A stretch of DNA of 62,356 bases from Bacillus thermozeamaize (GCA_002159075.1 LZRT01000098.1:1-62356), one strand, 5' to 3'; positions 8,722 through 20,068 are shown, numbered from the stretch's first letter. Program-made: numbers and translations. The notes: generated from the letters alone by a model not told the origin.

Positions 8722-10083
8722 TTACAGACGAAAAGGAAGGGGCAAGGTGACGTGGGACTCCGCCTGTTCTTCGGTTGACGGCGCTTTCTGCTGTTGCTCC
8801 AATTCCTGCTCGAGCAGGATTTCTTCCAATGCGAAAATCGTCGCAAACAAATTTTGCGATTCCTGCGCTTGCGGCTCCGTCGCCAGTTCTTTGATCCGCT
8901 GGATCGGATCACGAAGCATTTGGTTGACTACGCTCATCATATGCTTACGGATCACTTTCCAATCCCGCTCCGACAGGTGAGGCAACTTGTTTTGCAAGCT
9001 TTCCATCGTCTCCTGATGAATCCGCAACCCTTTTTCGCGCAAGGCAGAAATCAACGGGATGACACCCAGCGTGTGCAACCAATGCTCAAACTCATCAACC
9101 TCTTTCTCGATCTGCCGCTCAATCAGACGGGCCTCTTTCATCCGCTCCGCCAGATTGGCCTCCACTAGCCCTTCCAAATCGTCGATGTCGTACAAAAACG
9201 CGTTCGGAAGATGATGAATCTGCGGATCCAGATCCCTGGGGACCGCCATGTCCATCAAGAGGAGCCGTCTGCCGCCACGCCTCGCCATGATCCTTTCCAC
9301 CTGCGCACGCGTGAGGATATAGCCCGGCGCACCGGTGGCACTGACGAGGATATCCACCTCTTGCAGCACGTCCGGCAAAGCCGACCAGGGAACAGCCTGT
9401 CCATCAAAACGGCGGGCCAGCTCCTCCGCTTTCTCCAAAGTCCGGTTGACAACGGAAATCCGGCCGAGCTTTGCCGCATGCAGATGTTGGCAGGTCAGGC
9501 TGGCAACCTTTCCGGCACCGATGACGGCAGCATGCTTCCCTTTCAGATCGCCAAACACTTTCTTCATCAATTCGATCGCTGCATAGCTGGTGGAAACCGC
9601 ATTGTCATTGATCCCGGTCTCGGCATGCACCTTTTTCGCAAAGGTAATGACCCGCTGCAGGAGCCGGTTCAGCAGGCTTCCCGTATTCCCTTGCTCGCGC
9701 GCCAGAAAGAAGGCATCCTTGAGCTGGCCCAGGATCTGGGTCTCGCCGACAATCATCGAATCCAGTCCGCAGGCGACCCGGAACAGGTGAGCCACAGCTT
9801 CCCGATCCTGGTGAATGTACAGCGCTTGCTGAAAATCGGCCCGCGAAACACCGGACCAGGCTTCTAGGAAGCGCTGCGTATGATCAATGCCCCGCCGCAG
9901 GTGATCCACCACCATGATCAGCTCGGTGCGGTTGCACGTGCTGAGAAGAACCCCTTCCAACACCCCTTTGGTCTCGCGAAAAGCAGCCAGCGCTTCCTTC
10001 AGGGAGCTATCAGGAAAAACCAACCGTTCACGCAATTCAACGGGTGCGGTGCGATAATTGATCCCGATCACAACGATGTTCAT
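8722..10083 (-). CDS. hemA: Glutamyl-tRNA reductase
   Basis: 453 residues from ATG 10083 (GGTGAGG at about 4 nt). First enzyme of the C5 heme pathway, reducing glutamyl-tRNA to glutamate-1-semialdehyde. The active-site cysteine is C50 in LLSTCNRTE. The NADPH domain shows AAVIGAGKVASL, and the C-terminal helical dimerisation domain contains the usual long coil plus a Gln/Glu-rich tail. An in-frame upstream codon at 10116 lacks a ribosome site. hemA leads the operon; GluTR is commonly regulated by protein stability via HemX. Confidence 0.96.
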   Translation of the reverse strand: MNIVVIGINYRTAPVELRERLVFPDSSLKEALAAFRETKGVLEGVLLSTCNRTELIMVVDHLRRGIDHTQRFLEAWSGVSRADFQQALYIHQDREAVAHLFRVACGLDSMIVGETQILGQLKDAFFLAREQGNTGSLLNRLLQRVITFAKKVHAETGINDNAVSTSYAAIELMKKVFGDLKGKHAAVIGAGKVASLTCQHLHAAKLGRISVVNRTLEKAEELARRFDGQAVPWSALPDVLQEVDILVSATGAPGYILTRAQVERIMARRGGRRLLLMDMAVPRDLDPQIHHLPNAFLYDIDDLEGLVEANLAERMKEARLIERQIEKEVDEFEHWLHTLGVIPLISALREKGLRIHQETMESLQNKLPHLSERDWKVIRKHMMSVVNQMLRDPIQRIKELATEPQAQESQNLFATIFALEEILLEQELEQQQKAPSTEEQAESHVTLPLPFRL

Positions 10084-10124
10084 CTGCCTCACCACACTTT
10101 TACCGCGTTCGCACACTCATACCC

Positions 10125-10152
10125 ATTATAGCATGTTTGTGCAAATGGCCAA
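10125..10152 (-). promoter_or_regulatory. Promoter of the hemA operon
   Basis: Minus strand TTGGCC, 16 nt, TATAAT, with TGC directly before the -10 (extended -10). Lies about 40 nt upstream of hemA. Confidence 0.75.
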
Positions 10153-10188
10153 AATGAAGAAAATGTGAACGCCGCACGGCCTGCACCA

Positions 10189-10788
10189 TCACGGGCTTTG
10201 CGTCTTAAACAGATGCGCCGTGATGGCCGGCCAGATCGCTTCTTTTCCCGTACCGTCCAATGCAGAAAAAGGCATCACAGGAAAAGCGCCATCCAGCCCC
10301 AGTTCCTCTCGAATGAGCCGCAGCTGCTTTTGCCAATGGCCGCGGGCAATCTTATCCGCTTTGGTGGCCACCAAGAGACAGGGCATTCCTGTCACCTGTA
10401 AATATTCCCACATTTGCCGATCGAGATGCGTCGGCTTGTGACGAATATCCAGAAGCTGGATGATCAGGCGAAGGTTTGTGCGTTCGCGCAAGTAGCGATC
10501 CATCATCCTTCCCCAGGCAGATTGCTGCTGCTTGGAAACTTGCGCATAGCCGTAGCCGGGAAGATCGACAAAATAAAATGTTCCGTTGATCCGGTAAAAG
10601 TTCAGCGTTTGCGTCTTTCCGGGACGTGAACTGGTATGGGCCAGACGCTTGCGCCCCAGCATCCGGTTGATAAAAGAGGATTTGCCGACATTGGAACGGC
10701 CTACCAGGGCTACCTCTGGCAGGCCGTCTTTGGGATATTGGGCTGGCGCGGCGGCACTGGCGACAAATTCCGCTTGTTTCACTTTCAT
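10189..10788 (-). CDS. engB: Ribosome-biogenesis GTPase EngB (YsxC/YihA)
   Basis: 199 residues. Essential GTPase of 50S subunit assembly. G1 [10 protein letters not shown]3 DLPGYGYAQ and G4 TKADK are all visible. The start overlaps the stop of lonA by 4 nt, the same lonA-engB pairing as in Bacillus. Followed by the hem operon promoter region, so the unit ends here. Confidence 0.96.
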   Translation of the reverse strand: MKVKQAEFVASAAAPAQYPKDGLPEVALVGRSNVGKSSFINRMLGRKRLAHTSSRPGKTQTLNFYRINGTFYFVDLPGYGYAQVSKQQQSAWGRMMDRYLRERTNLRLIIQLLDIRHKPTHLDRQMWEYLQVTGMPCLLVATKADKIARGHWQKQLRLIREELGLDGAFPVMPFSALDGTGKEAIWPAITAHLFKTQSP

Positions 10789-13208
10789 AGCCGTGCCCCG
10801 TAGTCCAGCGAGTCTTCCACAACACCTTCGCCAGGTACCGCCTCCACGCCGTCAGCCCAATCCTCTTTTTGCTTCAGGGGATTTTCCAGGAACGCTTCCT
10901 TCAGTACCTGATCCATGTGTTCCACCGGAATCAGGGTCAGCTTCTCCCGGATGTTTTCCGGAATCTCTTCGATATCCTTGAGATTTTCACGCGGGAACAA
11001 CACCCGCTTCAAACCCGCACGGTGAGCGGCGAGCGCTTTTTCTTTCAGGCCGCCGATGGGCAGTACCCTTCCGCGCAAGGTGATTTCCCCGGTCATGCCT
11101 ACCTCTTTCGACACCGGAATGCCGGTCAGCGCCGAAATCAAGGCGGTTGCCATCGTGATGCCGGCAGAGGGTCCGTCCTTCGGAATGGCTCCTTCCGGAA
11201 CGTGGATGTGGATATCCAGTTTTTCCGTAAAATCCGGGGCCACTTTCAGCTCTTGGGCCCGCGAACGAATGTAACTGAAGGCGGCCTGCGCCGACTCCTT
11301 CATCACTTCTCCCAGTTTTCCGGTCAGGATGAGACGCCCCTTCCCGGGAAATGTAGATACCTCAATGATTAATGTGTCTCCGCCGGCCTCTGTCCAGGCA
11401 AGCCCCGTGGCCGCCCCGATCAGGTCGCTTTCCTCGGCCAGGCCGTAGCGGAACCGCTCGGGACCCAGATAGTCCTTCAAGTTATGTTCCCGAATTTCCA
11501 CTCTTTCCAGCGCTTCATCCGTCACCAGCTGCTTTGTCGCTTTCCGGCACAGTGTGGCCAGCTGCCTTTCCAGATTCCGCACGCCTGCTTCCCGCGTATA
11601 TTGCCGGATCACTTTCAAGATCACCGGATCATCCACAACCAGCTGTCCTTCCGCCAATCCGTGCGCCTCCATTTGCTTCGGCAGCAAGTGGCGCTTGGCA
11701 ATCTGCATCTTTTCCTCCTCCGTGTAGCCGCTTAAGCTGATGATTTCCATGCGATCCAAGAGCGGCCGGGGGATGTTGTAGGCATTGTTGGCTGTCGCGA
11801 TAAACAACACCTGTGAAAGGTCATAAGGCAATTCAATGTAATGATCGCTGAACTGGCTGTTCTGTTCTGGATCCAGCACTTCCAGCATGGCCGACGCGGG
11901 GTCGCCGCGAAAGTCGGATGACATCTTGTCAATTTCGTCCAACAAAAAAACCGGGTTGACGGTTCCTGCCGTTTTCATTCCCTGTATGATCCGGCCCGGC
12001 ATGGCGCCGACGTAAGTCCGGCGATGGCCGCGGATTTCCGCCTCATCCCGGACGCCGCCGAGCGATACGCGAACAAATTTTCGTCCCATGGCCTCAGCGA
12101 CTGAACGAGCCAGCGAGGTCTTGCCGACGCCAGGAGGTCCAACCAGGCAGAGGATCGGCCCTTTCAGATGATTGACGCGCTTTTGGACGGCCAGATACTC
12201 CAGGATCCGCTCCTTCGCCTTCTCCAGGCCGTAATGTGCCTCGTCCAGCACTTTGGTCGCATGGTGAATGTCCAATGCATCTTCGGTCCGCTTCGTCCAG
12301 GGAAGATCCAATAACCAGTCCAAATAAGTGCGAATCACGGTTCCCTCTGCCGAAGCGGGCGGCATTTTTTCCAGCCGATCCAACTCTTTCTCAATTTTCT
12401 CCCGCACTCTGGCCGGCAGTTCGCCTGCCTTCTCCATCCGTTCCCGAATCTCTTCCACTTCAGCCGCTCGGCCCTCTTTGTCCCCCAATTCCTTCTGGAT
12501 TGCCTTCATCTGTTCGCGCAGATAATACTCTTTTTGCGAACGTTCTATCTGTTTTTTCACTCGTTGTTGAATCTGCCGCTCCAGTTCCAGCACTTCCCGT
12601 TCATTATTCAGCAAGGACAAAAGCTGTGTCAGGCGCTCCTTAATAGACACCGTCTCAAGGATCATTTGTTTGTCGCGGATCTTCAACGGCAGGTGCGAAG
12701 CGATCACGTCAGCCAGGCGCCCCGGCTCCTCCACGTCCATCACCGAGGCGAAGGTCTCCGGAGTAATCTTTTTTGACAGTTTGGTGTAGTTCTCAAAATG
12801 ATCCAGGACGGCCCGCATCAGGGCTTCGATCTCCGCGTCCACTTCGTATTCTTCCGGCAGTTCCTCAAACGTCACTTCAAAGAAAGGATCGGTCTGGACA
12901 AACCGCTTGATCCTGGCGCGATACAATCCTTCCACCAAAATGCGAATCGTGCCGTTGGGCAGCTTCAACATTTGGCGAACCCGGGCTACGGTACCGACGC
13001 GAAAAATATCATCAGGATCCGGTTCCTCTTTTTGAATCATTTCCTGGCAGGAAAGGAGGATCTCATTCTCATCGACCATCGCCTTTTCCAGCGCCTTGAT
13101 CGATTTCTCCCGACCGACATCCAGATGCAGCACCATCGTGGGAAACACCAACAAGCCCCGAAGGGGTAGCAGTGGGATTAGCCGTTCCTCATGGCTTTTC
13201 AAGGTCAT
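10785..13208 (-). CDS. lon: ATP-dependent protease LonA
   Basis: 807 residues from ATG 13208, preceded by GGAGGTG at 6-7 nt; an ATG 15 codons upstream has a poorer site. Domains: N-terminal substrate-binding domain ([14 protein letters not shown]), coiled region, AAA+ module ([18 protein letters not shown]) and the Ser-Lys protease domain ([10 protein letters not shown] with the catalytic Ser, and [14 protein letters not shown] with the Lys). Cytoplasmic hexameric quality-control protease. Co-transcribed with engB. Confidence 0.97.
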   Translation of the reverse strand: MTLKSHEERLIPLLPLRGLLVFPTMVLHLDVGREKSIKALEKAMVDENEILLSCQEMIQKEEPDPDDIFRVGTVARVRQMLKLPNGTIRILVEGLYRARIKRFVQTDPFFEVTFEELPEEYEVDAEIEALMRAVLDHFENYTKLSKKITPETFASVMDVEEPGRLADVIASHLPLKIRDKQMILETVSIKERLTQLLSLLNNEREVLELERQIQQRVKKQIERSQKEYYLREQMKAIQKELGDKEGRAAEVEEIRERMEKAGELPARVREKIEKELDRLEKMPPASAEGTVIRTYLDWLLDLPWTKRTEDALDIHHATKVLDEAHYGLEKAKERILEYLAVQKRVNHLKGPILCLVGPPGVGKTSLARSVAEAMGRKFVRVSLGGVRDEAEIRGHRRTYVGAMPGRIIQGMKTAGTVNPVFLLDEIDKMSSDFRGDPASAMLEVLDPEQNSQFSDHYIELPYDLSQVLFIATANNAYNIPRPLLDRMEIISLSGYTEEEKMQIAKRHLLPKQMEAHGLAEGQLVVDDPVILKVIRQYTREAGVRNLERQLATLCRKATKQLVTDEALERVEIREHNLKDYLGPERFRYGLAEESDLIGAATGLAWTEAGGDTLIIEVSTFPGKGRLILTGKLGEVMKESAQAAFSYIRSRAQELKVAPDFTEKLDIHIHVPEGAIPKDGPSAGITMATALISALTGIPVSKEVGMTGEITLRGRVLPIGGLKEKALAAHRAGLKRVLFPRENLKDIEEIPENIREKLTLIPVEHMDQVLKEAFLENPLKQKEDWADGVEAVPGEGVVEDSLDYGARL

Positions 13209-13281
13209 CCCAAGCACCTCCGTCAACTGTGACATCCATTTTCGTATCGCCATTGACTCTCAAACCCTTTACCCGTCATTT

Positions 13282-14995
13282 TCAGCAAATGTCCAGCTCA
13301 CTTTCTGCCTGGTACAATAATCCCTGTGCAGAAAGCAGCTCTCCGGCCGGAACTGGCATCCCCAACTCTTCAAAGTGGTTATCCACGATCAGCGTATGCG
13401 AAAATACTTCTTTAATTTCTTCGACAGGAATCACCTTAATTCCTTCCATTTCAGCAAAAATCGACTGCCAGTTGTCTTTCGGAACCAACACTTTGGTTGC
13501 GCCAGCCTCTTTTGCCGCCAGCACCTTGGCGACGATGCCGCCAACCGCCTTGACTTGGCCATGAATGCCAATTTCTCCTGTCATGGCCACCTGGTTGTCG
13601 ACGGGAATCTGCCGAACTGCGGAATAAATGGCCGTGGCGATGGCTACTCCGGCAGAAGGGCCGTCGATTGGAATTCCTCCCGGAAAATTGACGTGAATAT
13701 CATAAGCCGTCGTGTCGATATTGGCAACATGTTTTAATACGGTGATGACATTTTCCAGGGAACCCACGGACATGCTCTTCCTTCGCAGCGTACGCCGGTT
13801 TCCTGCCAGCTCCTCCTCTTCCACCATCCCGGTAGCCGTCAGCTGTCCGTGCCCTTCCTTGACAGGCCTTGCTGTGGCCTCGATTTCGATCAGGACGCCC
13901 ATGTTGGGACCATACACTGCCAGGCCGTTGACTACCCCAATCTGGGGACGCGGTGAAATGCGTTTTTCCGGCCGCGGCGACAGCTGGCTGTTGTGGATGA
14001 CCCACTCCACCTCTTCTTTGGTCAGACGGTCCTTGCTCTCCGTCATGGCAATGCCTGCGGCGATCTGGACCAGATTGACCGCCTCACGGCCGTTTTTGGC
14101 ATATTGCTGGATGAGGGAAACGGCATCCGCGTCAATCTCCAGATCGATTTTGGCCAGGGCATCTCTGGCAATCTTGCCGATTTGGCTCACCGATAAAGGC
14201 TTGAAAAAGATTTCGACGCAACGTGAACGGATGGCTGGCGGAATTTCTTCCGGCAAACGCGTGGTGGCGCCCACAAGGCGAAAATCGGCCGGCAGCCCAT
14301 TTTGAAAAATGTCGTGAATGTATTGCGGTATGTTCCGGTCTTCAGGATTATAATACGCGCTCTCCAGGAAAACTTTGCGATCTTCCAGCACTTTTAGCAG
14401 TTTGTTCATCTGGATCGGGTGGAGCTCGCCAATTTCATCGATAAACAGAATACCCCCGTGAGCCTTTGTGACGGCACCTGGTTTCGGTTGCGGGATCCCG
14501 GCTTGTCCGAGCGATCCGGCACCCTGGTAAATCGGATCGTGAACAGAGCCGATCAGGGGATCGGCAATCCCCCGTTCGTCAAAACGGGCCGTCGTGGCAT
14601 CCATCTCAACAAATTTGGCATCTTCGCGAAAAGGGGAAAGCGGATTTTTTCGCGCTTCTTCCAACACCAATCTCGCCGCTGCCGTTTTTCCGACTCCGGG
14701 AGGTCCATAAATCAACACGTGTTGCGGATTGCTTCCGCACAGCGCAGCGCGCAGCGCGCGCAACCCGTCTTCCTGCCCGACAATGTCCTCAAAGCGGGAA
14801 GGGCGCGTCTTTTCCGCAAGCGGTTCCGTCAATGAAATCGCGCGTAAACGCCGCAGTTGTTCCATTTCCTTGTGCGATTCCTTCTGGACCACCGTCTTGC
14901 TGTTCTGCTGGTTCCGCAGCAAATTCCAGAAGTACAGTCCGATGACGATCGAAAAAAAAAAGCTGGATCCCACTGATCAAGATAGTCCAATGCAT
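13282..14995 (-). CDS. lonB: LonB membrane-anchored protease, N-terminus split by a T10 homopolymer frameshift
   Basis: The main frame (563 codons from GTG 14973) encodes AAA+ GPPGVGKTA and protease IDGPSAGVA, as in the sporulation-associated LonB family. Its GTG has no ribosome site. In the adjacent frame, ATG 14995 (AAAGGGG at 9 nt) encodes MHWTILISGIQLFF, the expected LonB membrane N-terminus. The two frames meet at a run of ten T (14952-14961). Nine T would give a continuous IQLFFSIVIGLYFWNLL anchor of normal length. Either polymerase slippage, translation from the weak GTG, or a sequence error. In B. subtilis lonB is forespore-expressed. Confidence 0.9.
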
Positions 14996-15088
14996 GTTCC
15001 CATTCCCCTTTCCACACGGTCTCATTAATTCAAAACAGACAAGTCAATCCTAGTATGACCGGGTGGAAATGAGGCTAATCATAGAAGA

Positions 15089-15115
15089 CAACCCCCAGGA
15101 ATTTCCTGAGGGTTG
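15089..15115 (-). terminator. Terminator-like hairpin after clpX
   Basis: Stem CAACCC.CAGGA / TCCTG.GGGTTG with a 3-nt loop just past the clpX stop. The T tract is interrupted. Confidence 0.55.
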
Positions 15116-15123
15116 GATACACA

Positions 15124-16392
15124 TCAGGCGCTGGCCTCTTTCTCCCAGAAGGTGATCACTTCGCCTTTGTCCGTGATCAGCTTGGGACTCAGCTTTTGCG
15201 TCACCACCTCTTCGGTGATGATGCATTTTCGTACATTGTCTCTCGCAGGCAGTTCATACATCGCGTCCAGCAACAGATCTTCGATAATCGCCCGTAAACC
15301 TCGGGCGCCCGTGTTGCGACGGATGGCTTCTTTGGCAATCGCGGTCAAGGCTTCGTCGGTAAACTCCAGCTCCACGTCATCCATCTGCAACAACTTGGCA
15401 TACTGCTTGACCAGGGCATTTTTCGGTTCTGTCAAGATGCGCTTCAAGGTTTCCTCGTCCAGCGGATCAAGCGTTGAGATCACCGGAATCCTCCCGACAA
15501 ATTCGGGAATCAGGCCGTATTTCAGCAAGTCTTCAGGCTGGACCATGGACAGGTACTCTCCGGATTTGAGATCCCGTCCCGAAACTTCTGCCCCAAAGCC
15601 GATCACTTTCTTGCCCACACGCCGCTTGATGATCTGCTCAATCCCGTCAAAAGCGCCGCCACAGATGAAGAGGATGTTGGTGGTGTCAATCTGGATAAAC
15701 TCCTGGTGCGGGTGCTTTCTTCCCCCTTGCGGCGGCACGCTGGCCACTGTTCCTTCCAGGATCTTCAGCAAGGCCTGCTGTACCCCTTCACCGGAGACGT
15801 CGCGTGTGATGGACGGATTCTCAGATTTGCGGGCGATCTTGTCAATTTCGTCGATGTAGATGATGCCGCGCTCGGCCTTTTCGACGTCATAATCGGCCGC
15901 CTGGATCAGCTTCAACAGGATATTCTCCACATCTTCACCGACGTACCCGGCCTCCGTCAGCGAGGTGGCGTCGGCGATGGCAAAGGGCACGTTGAGCACC
16001 CTCGCCAACGTTTGAGCGAGCAACGTCTTGCCGCTTCCAGTCGGGCCGAGCAGCAAAATGTTGCTCTTGGACAGCTCCACATCGTCGTTTTTGAGACTGC
16101 TGTTGATCCGCTTGTAGTGGTTGTACACGGCTACCGAAAGGCTCTTTTTGGCTCTTTCCTGACCAATCACGTATTGATCGAGGAACTGCCGAATCTCATG
16201 CGGTTTCGGCACTTCCTGGAGGTTGAACTCCTCTTCCGTGCCCAGCTCTTCTTCGACGATCTCCGTGCACAACTCGATACACTCATCACAGATATAGACT
16301 CCCGGACCAGCAACCAGCTTGCGCACCTGTTCCTGCGTCTTGCCGCAGAACGAACACTTCAACTGGCCTTTTTCATCATTAAATTTGAACAC
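15124..16392 (-). CDS. clpX: ATP-dependent unfoldase ClpX
   Basis: 422 residues. N-terminal zinc-binding domain (CSFCGKTQ ... CDECIELC), Walker [13 protein letters not shown], Walker [11 protein letters not shown], the pore loop GYVGEDVE, and the IGF-type ClpP-contact loop represented by IGFGAEV. Feeds tagged substrates to ClpP. It starts 6 nt after the clpP stop, forming a tight clpP-clpX pair. Confidence 0.97.
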   Translation of the reverse strand: MFKFNDEKGQLKCSFCGKTQEQVRKLVAGPGVYICDECIELCTEIVEEELGTEEEFNLQEVPKPHEIRQFLDQYVIGQERAKKSLSVAVYNHYKRINSSLKNDDVELSKSNILLLGPTGSGKTLLAQTLARVLNVPFAIADATSLTEAGYVGEDVENILLKLIQAADYDVEKAERGIIYIDEIDKIARKSENPSITRDVSGEGVQQALLKILEGTVASVPPQGGRKHPHQEFIQIDTTNILFICGGAFDGIEQIIKRRVGKKVIGFGAEVSGRDLKSGEYLSMVQPEDLLKYGLIPEFVGRIPVISTLDPLDEETLKRILTEPKNALVKQYAKLLQMDDVELEFTDEALTAIAKEAIRRNTGARGLRAIIEDLLLDAMYELPARDNVRKCIITEEVVTQKLSPKLITDKGEVITFWEKEASA

Positions 16393-16398
16393 TCGGAT

Positions 16399-16995
16399 TC
16401 ACTCCTTTGCAAAATCTGGACGAGTGATGATCTGGTCAACCAATCCGTATTCCAACGCCTCCTCCGAACTCATGAAAAAGTCGCGATCCGTGTCTCGTTC
16501 AACCCGCTCCAAAGGTTGCCCCGTGCGTTCTGCCAGGATGCGGTTGAGCTTGTTCTTCGTTCGGACGATCCATTCCGCATGGATTTTGATATCTGTGGCC
16601 TGCCCCTGCACACCCCCCAGAGGTTGGTGAATCATGATCTCGCTGTTCGGAAGGGCAAATCGTTTCCCCTTTTCTCCAGCCGCAAGCAGGATTGCGCCCA
16701 TGCTGGCAGCCAAACCGATACAGATCGTGGAAACATGCGGCTTGATGTACTGCATCGTGTCATAAATGGCCATTCCGGCCGTCACGGAACCACCTGGTGA
16801 GTTTATGTACAGGTAAATGTCTTTATCCGGATCCTCTGCCTGCAGGAAAAGCATTTGCGCCACAACCGTGTTGGCGACCTGATCGGTAATCGGGCTGCCA
16901 AGAAGAATGATCCGGTCTTTCAGCAGCCGGGAATAGATGTCGTAAGCCCTCTCGCCGCGATTGGTGGTTTCAATGACGATCGGCACCAAATTCAT
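16399..16995 (-). CDS. clpP: ClpP protease subunit
   Basis: 198 residues from ATG 16995 (AGAAGGAG at 8 nt; the GTG three codons earlier abuts the SD and is less likely). Catalytic triad visible as Ser in GLAASMGA, His in MIHQPLGG and the downstream Asp in DRDFF. The N-terminus [21 protein letters not shown] is the mature sequence start region. Forms the tetradecameric chamber used by ClpX. Confidence 0.97.
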   Translation of the reverse strand: MNLVPIVIETTNRGERAYDIYSRLLKDRIILLGSPITDQVANTVVAQMLFLQAEDPDKDIYLYINSPGGSVTAGMAIYDTMQYIKPHVSTICIGLAASMGAILLAAGEKGKRFALPNSEIMIHQPLGGVQGQATDIKIHAEWIVRTKNKLNRILAERTGQPLERVERDTDRDFFMSSEEALEYGLVDQIITRPDFAKE

Positions 16996-17106
16996 CCGCT
17001 TCACTCCTTCTCATACGGATCGGACTTCTTACCCTTATTGTAAAACATTTTGCACCTTTCGTCTCCTTCCAGCTGCCCTTCAATCTGCCCTTCCATGGAT
17101 AAACAA

Positions 17107-17127
17107 AGCACGGAAAAAAACCGTGCT
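17107..17127 (-). terminator. Terminator after tig
   Basis: Perfect 7-bp stem AGCACGG/CCGTGCT with a 7-nt loop; on the minus strand followed by TTTGTTT. Separates tig from clpP. Confidence 0.7.
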
Positions 17128-17168
17128 GTGTTCTGCGAATTTCCCATATGCTTGCTCTGCCGGATGCA

Positions 17169-18467
17169 CTAGGCGACGGCGGTCGTCACGCTTTTTTCAA
17201 CCAGGAAGTCCATGGTCTTGCGAACCTTGATCGAATGCGCAATCATCTGCAGGCCATCCTCGCCACCGAGCAGCTGCTTGACTTCCTCAACCGGCCGCTG
17301 GTAGAGATCAGCCAGCTTTTGCAACTCTTCCCCAATCTCTTCTTCCGTGGCTTCAATGTTTTCCTGTTTGGCCACCGCCTCAATGACCAGATTGTGCCGC
17401 ACCCGTTTTTCAGCGCTGTCGCGGAATTGCTCGCGCAATTGTTCCATCGTGGTATTGGTGATTTTGAAATAGGTGTCCAGATCGAGCCCTTGCAGCCGCA
17501 GTTGCTGGCTGTAGTCGTGGATCATGTGGTCGATTTCATGTTCGATCATCGCCTGCGGGATCTCCACTTCCGCATTTTCAGCCGCCAACTGGACGGCCTG
17601 ATCTTGGAGATATTGCTTTTTTTCCTCTTCCTTTTGTTCGCTTAACGCCTTCCGGATTTCTTCCTTCAGTTCTTCCAGTGTTTCGCATTCACTGACATCC
17701 TTGGCAAATTCATCGTCCAGCTCCGGAAGCCGTTTTCTCTTGATCTCCTTGATCTTGACGCGGAAGGTGGCCTCCTTGCCCTTCAGCTCCTCTACCCGGT
17801 AATCCTCCGGAAAGGTGACCTGAATCTCTTTTTCTTCCCCATTTTTCATGCCGACCAGCTGCTCTTCGAAACCGGGAATCAACGCCCCGGAACCCACGGT
17901 CAGCGGATAATTTTCCGCCTTGTTTCCTTCAAACGGCTGACCATCGACAAACCCTTCAAAATCAAGGCGAATCAAGTCCCCCGTTTCGACCGGTCCTTCT
18001 TCCACCGGAACCAATTCCGCCACTCGCTCCCGCCGGCGTTCCAGTTCGGCCTGCACATCCTCCTCGCTCACGGAGAAATCCTTTTCCGGGATTTCCAATC
18101 CGATGTATTTGCCGAGGGTCACTTCCGGCTTGACGGTCACTGTGGCCTTGAAGATAAATGGTTTTCCCTGCTCAAACTGCTCCACATCGACATGCGGACG
18201 GTCGACCGGTTCGATTTTGGTCTCTTCCACCGCCTGCTTATAGGCTTCGGGAAGCAACAGATCAATCGCCTCTTCATAAAGCACTTCCACCCCGAAGCGG
18301 GCCTCAAAGATTTTTCTCGGAACTTTGCCCTTGCGAAATCCGGGCACTGTCACTTGCTTGACCACCTTGCGGAAGGCCCGGTCCAATGCATCCGCCACCC
18401 GTTCCTCTTCCACCTCGACAGTCAACACTCCCTCATTCTTATCTATTTTCTCCCAGGTCGCTTTCAT
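17169..18467 (-). CDS. tig: Trigger factor
   Basis: 432 residues. Ribosome-bound chaperone and prolyl isomerase. The N-terminal ribosome-binding signature appears as FRKGKVPRKIFEARFG. The FKBP domain lies at about 155-240 (GDLIRLDFEGFVDGQPFEG ... VTFPEDY), and the C-terminal helical arms follow. The start has GGAGGGAG at about 6 nt. It has its own promoter and a terminator. Confidence 0.97.
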   Translation of the reverse strand: MKATWEKIDKNEGVLTVEVEEERVADALDRAFRKVVKQVTVPGFRKGKVPRKIFEARFGVEVLYEEAIDLLLPEAYKQAVEETKIEPVDRPHVDVEQFEQGKPFIFKATVTVKPEVTLGKYIGLEIPEKDFSVSEEDVQAELERRRERVAELVPVEEGPVETGDLIRLDFEGFVDGQPFEGNKAENYPLTVGSGALIPGFEEQLVGMKNGEEKEIQVTFPEDYRVEELKGKEATFRVKIKEIKRKRLPELDDEFAKDVSECETLEELKEEIRKALSEQKEEEKKQYLQDQAVQLAAENAEVEIPQAMIEHEIDHMIHDYSQQLRLQGLDLDTYFKITNTTMEQLREQFRDSAEKRVRHNLVIEAVAKQENIEATEEEIGEELQKLADLYQRPVEEVKQLLGGEDGLQMIAHSIKVRKTMDFLVEKSVTTAVA

Positions 18468-18529
18468 CTATGCTCTCCCTCCTGAAACATCTGCTGTATG
18501 TACCCGTTTTACGTGTTGATAACCACTCC

Positions 18530-18557
18530 ATTATATCACAATCTTGCTTCTTTTCAA
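18530..18557 (-). promoter_or_regulatory. Promoter of tig
   Basis: Minus strand TTGAAA, 16 nt, TATAAT with TGA preceding the -10 (extended -10). It overlaps the last codon of rdgB. Confidence 0.75.
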
Positions 18558-19183
18558 GGAACCGGTTTATTCCTGTTCCGGATCTCTTCAGCAAGCTGGG
18601 CAGCCAGCTGTCTGAGCGCTTGTCCACGGTGGCTGACCTGATTTTTCTCATTTGGACCCAGTTCAGCCATCGTCTTGCCATATGCCGGAAGGTAAAACAG
18701 CGGATCGTAACCAAACCCCCCGTTCCCGCGCGGCGCGGTCAAAATCACGCCTTCGCAGATGCCTTCGGCTGTCATCGTTCGCTCTTCGCTGAACATCAAG
18801 AACAAAACGCAGCGAAAACGGGCCGTCCGCCGCTCCAGAGGAACGCCATCCAATGCATGCAGCAGCTTCAGGTTGTTCTCCGCATCACTGGCATGTTCGC
18901 CGGCAAAGCGCGCAGAATATACGCCAGGACGGCCGCCGAGCGCATCCACCTCCAGCCCGGAATCGTCCGCCAGCGCCGGCATGCCTGTCCATCGAAACAG
19001 GCTTTCCGCTTTTTTCCGGGCATTGTCCTCAAATGTCAAGCCGTCTTCGATAATCTCGGGGAGATCCGGAAATTGATCCAATCCCTTGACTTGCCATCCC
19101 CATTCGGCAAAAAAAGCCTGAAACTCCTTGATCTTGCCCGGATTTCGCGTGGCAATCAGAATCTCCTGCCGCATCCCCATCAT
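18554..19183 (-). CDS. rdgB: RdgB/HAM1-type XTP/dITP pyrophosphatase
   Basis: 209 residues. Removes non-canonical purine nucleoside triphosphates. Signatures: ILIATRNPGKIKEF, ALADDSGLEVDALGG and GFGYDPLF. GGAGG lies 3-6 nt before the paired ATG codons at 19183/19180. Sits 27 nt downstream of rph, as in Bacillus (ysnA). Confidence 0.95.
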   Translation of the reverse strand: MMGMRQEILIATRNPGKIKEFQAFFAEWGWQVKGLDQFPDLPEIIEDGLTFEDNARKKAESLFRWTGMPALADDSGLEVDALGGRPGVYSARFAGEHASDAENNLKLLHALDGVPLERRTARFRCVLFLMFSEERTMTAEGICEGVILTAPRGNGGFGYDPLFYLPAYGKTMAELGPNEKNQVSHRGQALRQLAAQLAEEIRNRNKPVP

Positions 19184-19210
19184 GATCCTCCATCCCCACG
19201 CTCTCTTTCC

Positions 19211-19966
19211 TCAAGGAGTTTGTTGTATCGCGGATTCGAAGAGCGGGAGATATTCCCGGAGCGATTCTTTCTGGATGCGGATGAGCTCGGCGATCCCGCC
19301 AGTGGCATAACGCAGCATGAGTTCCATCTGTTCCTGCGTAAAGGGGGCCGCTTCGCCGGTTCCCTGCACCTCGACATATTTCCCCGCCCCTGTCATGACG
19401 ACGTTCATGTCCACTGTGGCACGGGAATCTTCATCGTAGGCCAAATCCAGCATGACCTCATCCTCCACCACGCCCACACTGACAGCCGCCAAAAAATCCT
19501 GTACCGGCAGCCTTGGAATGGTTCCCTGCCGGACAAGGCCAGCCAGCGCATCCACCATGGCCAGATAAGCTCCGGTTATCGATGCGGTGCGCGTTCCCCC
19601 GTCGGCTTGTATCACATCACAGTCCAGCCAGATCGTCCTCTCGCCCAGCATCTCCAAGTCCACCACGGAACGCAGGGCGCGTCCGACCAGCCTTTGAATC
19701 TCCATCGTTCTTCCTCCCGGGCGTCCCTTGGTCGCTTCCCGCTGGTTTCGCACCTCGGTCGCCCTTGGCAGCATGCCGTACTCTGCCGTGACCCACCCTT
19801 TGCCTTGGCCACGCATGAAAGGCGGCACTCGCTCTTCAATGGTCGCGGTGCAGATCACTTTCGTGTGTCCAATCTCGATCAACACCGAACCTTCCGGATA
19901 TTTTAAAATATTCCGGGTCATTTTCACCGGGCGCAACTGATCAGCCGCCCGACCGTCCTGTCTCAT
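19211..19966 (-). CDS. rph: Ribonuclease PH
   Basis: 251 residues from ATG 19966, where [15 protein letters not shown] begins exactly as in the family. Phosphorolytic 3'-5' exoribonuclease trimming tRNA ends. Conserved blocks [35 protein letters not shown] and [20 protein letters not shown] are intact. A TTG four codons upstream lies too close to the AGGGGGAGG. The distance from that SD to the ATG is somewhat long (12 nt). Confidence 0.95.
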   Translation of the reverse strand: MRQDGRAADQLRPVKMTRNILKYPEGSVLIEIGHTKVICTATIEERVPPFMRGQGKGWVTAEYGMLPRATEVRNQREATKGRPGGRTMEIQRLVGRALRSVVDLEMLGERTIWLDCDVIQADGGTRTASITGAYLAMVDALAGLVRQGTIPRLPVQDFLAAVSVGVVEDEVMLDLAYDEDSRATVDMNVVMTGAGKYVEVQGTGEAAPFTQEQMELMLRYATGGIAELIRIQKESLREYLPLFESAIQQTP

Positions 19967-20002
19967 TCGCTGTTCCAACCTCCCCCTCGTTCACGTGGTT
20001 TC

Positions 20003-20008
20003 ATTATA
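20003..20008 (-). promoter_or_regulatory. Extended -10 upstream of rph
   Basis: TGATATAAT on the minus strand about 37 nt before rph; no good -35, so an extended -10 promoter is inferred. Confidence 0.5.
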
Positions 20009-20045
20009 TCATACCCTCACCGGTTCATGTTTAGACAAAAGAAAA

Positions 20046-20062
20046 AGGTGCCGCAACGCACC
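20046..20062 (-). terminator. Short terminator after gerM
   Basis: 5-bp stem GGTGC/GCACC with a 6-nt loop followed on the minus strand by TTTTTCTTTT, just past the gerM stop. Confidence 0.55.
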
Positions 20063-20068
20063 GCGAGA

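Noticed and set aside
18386-19906. 506-codon plus-strand frame opposite rdgB and rph
   Set aside because: Antisense of two conserved genes, low-complexity and unlike any protein.
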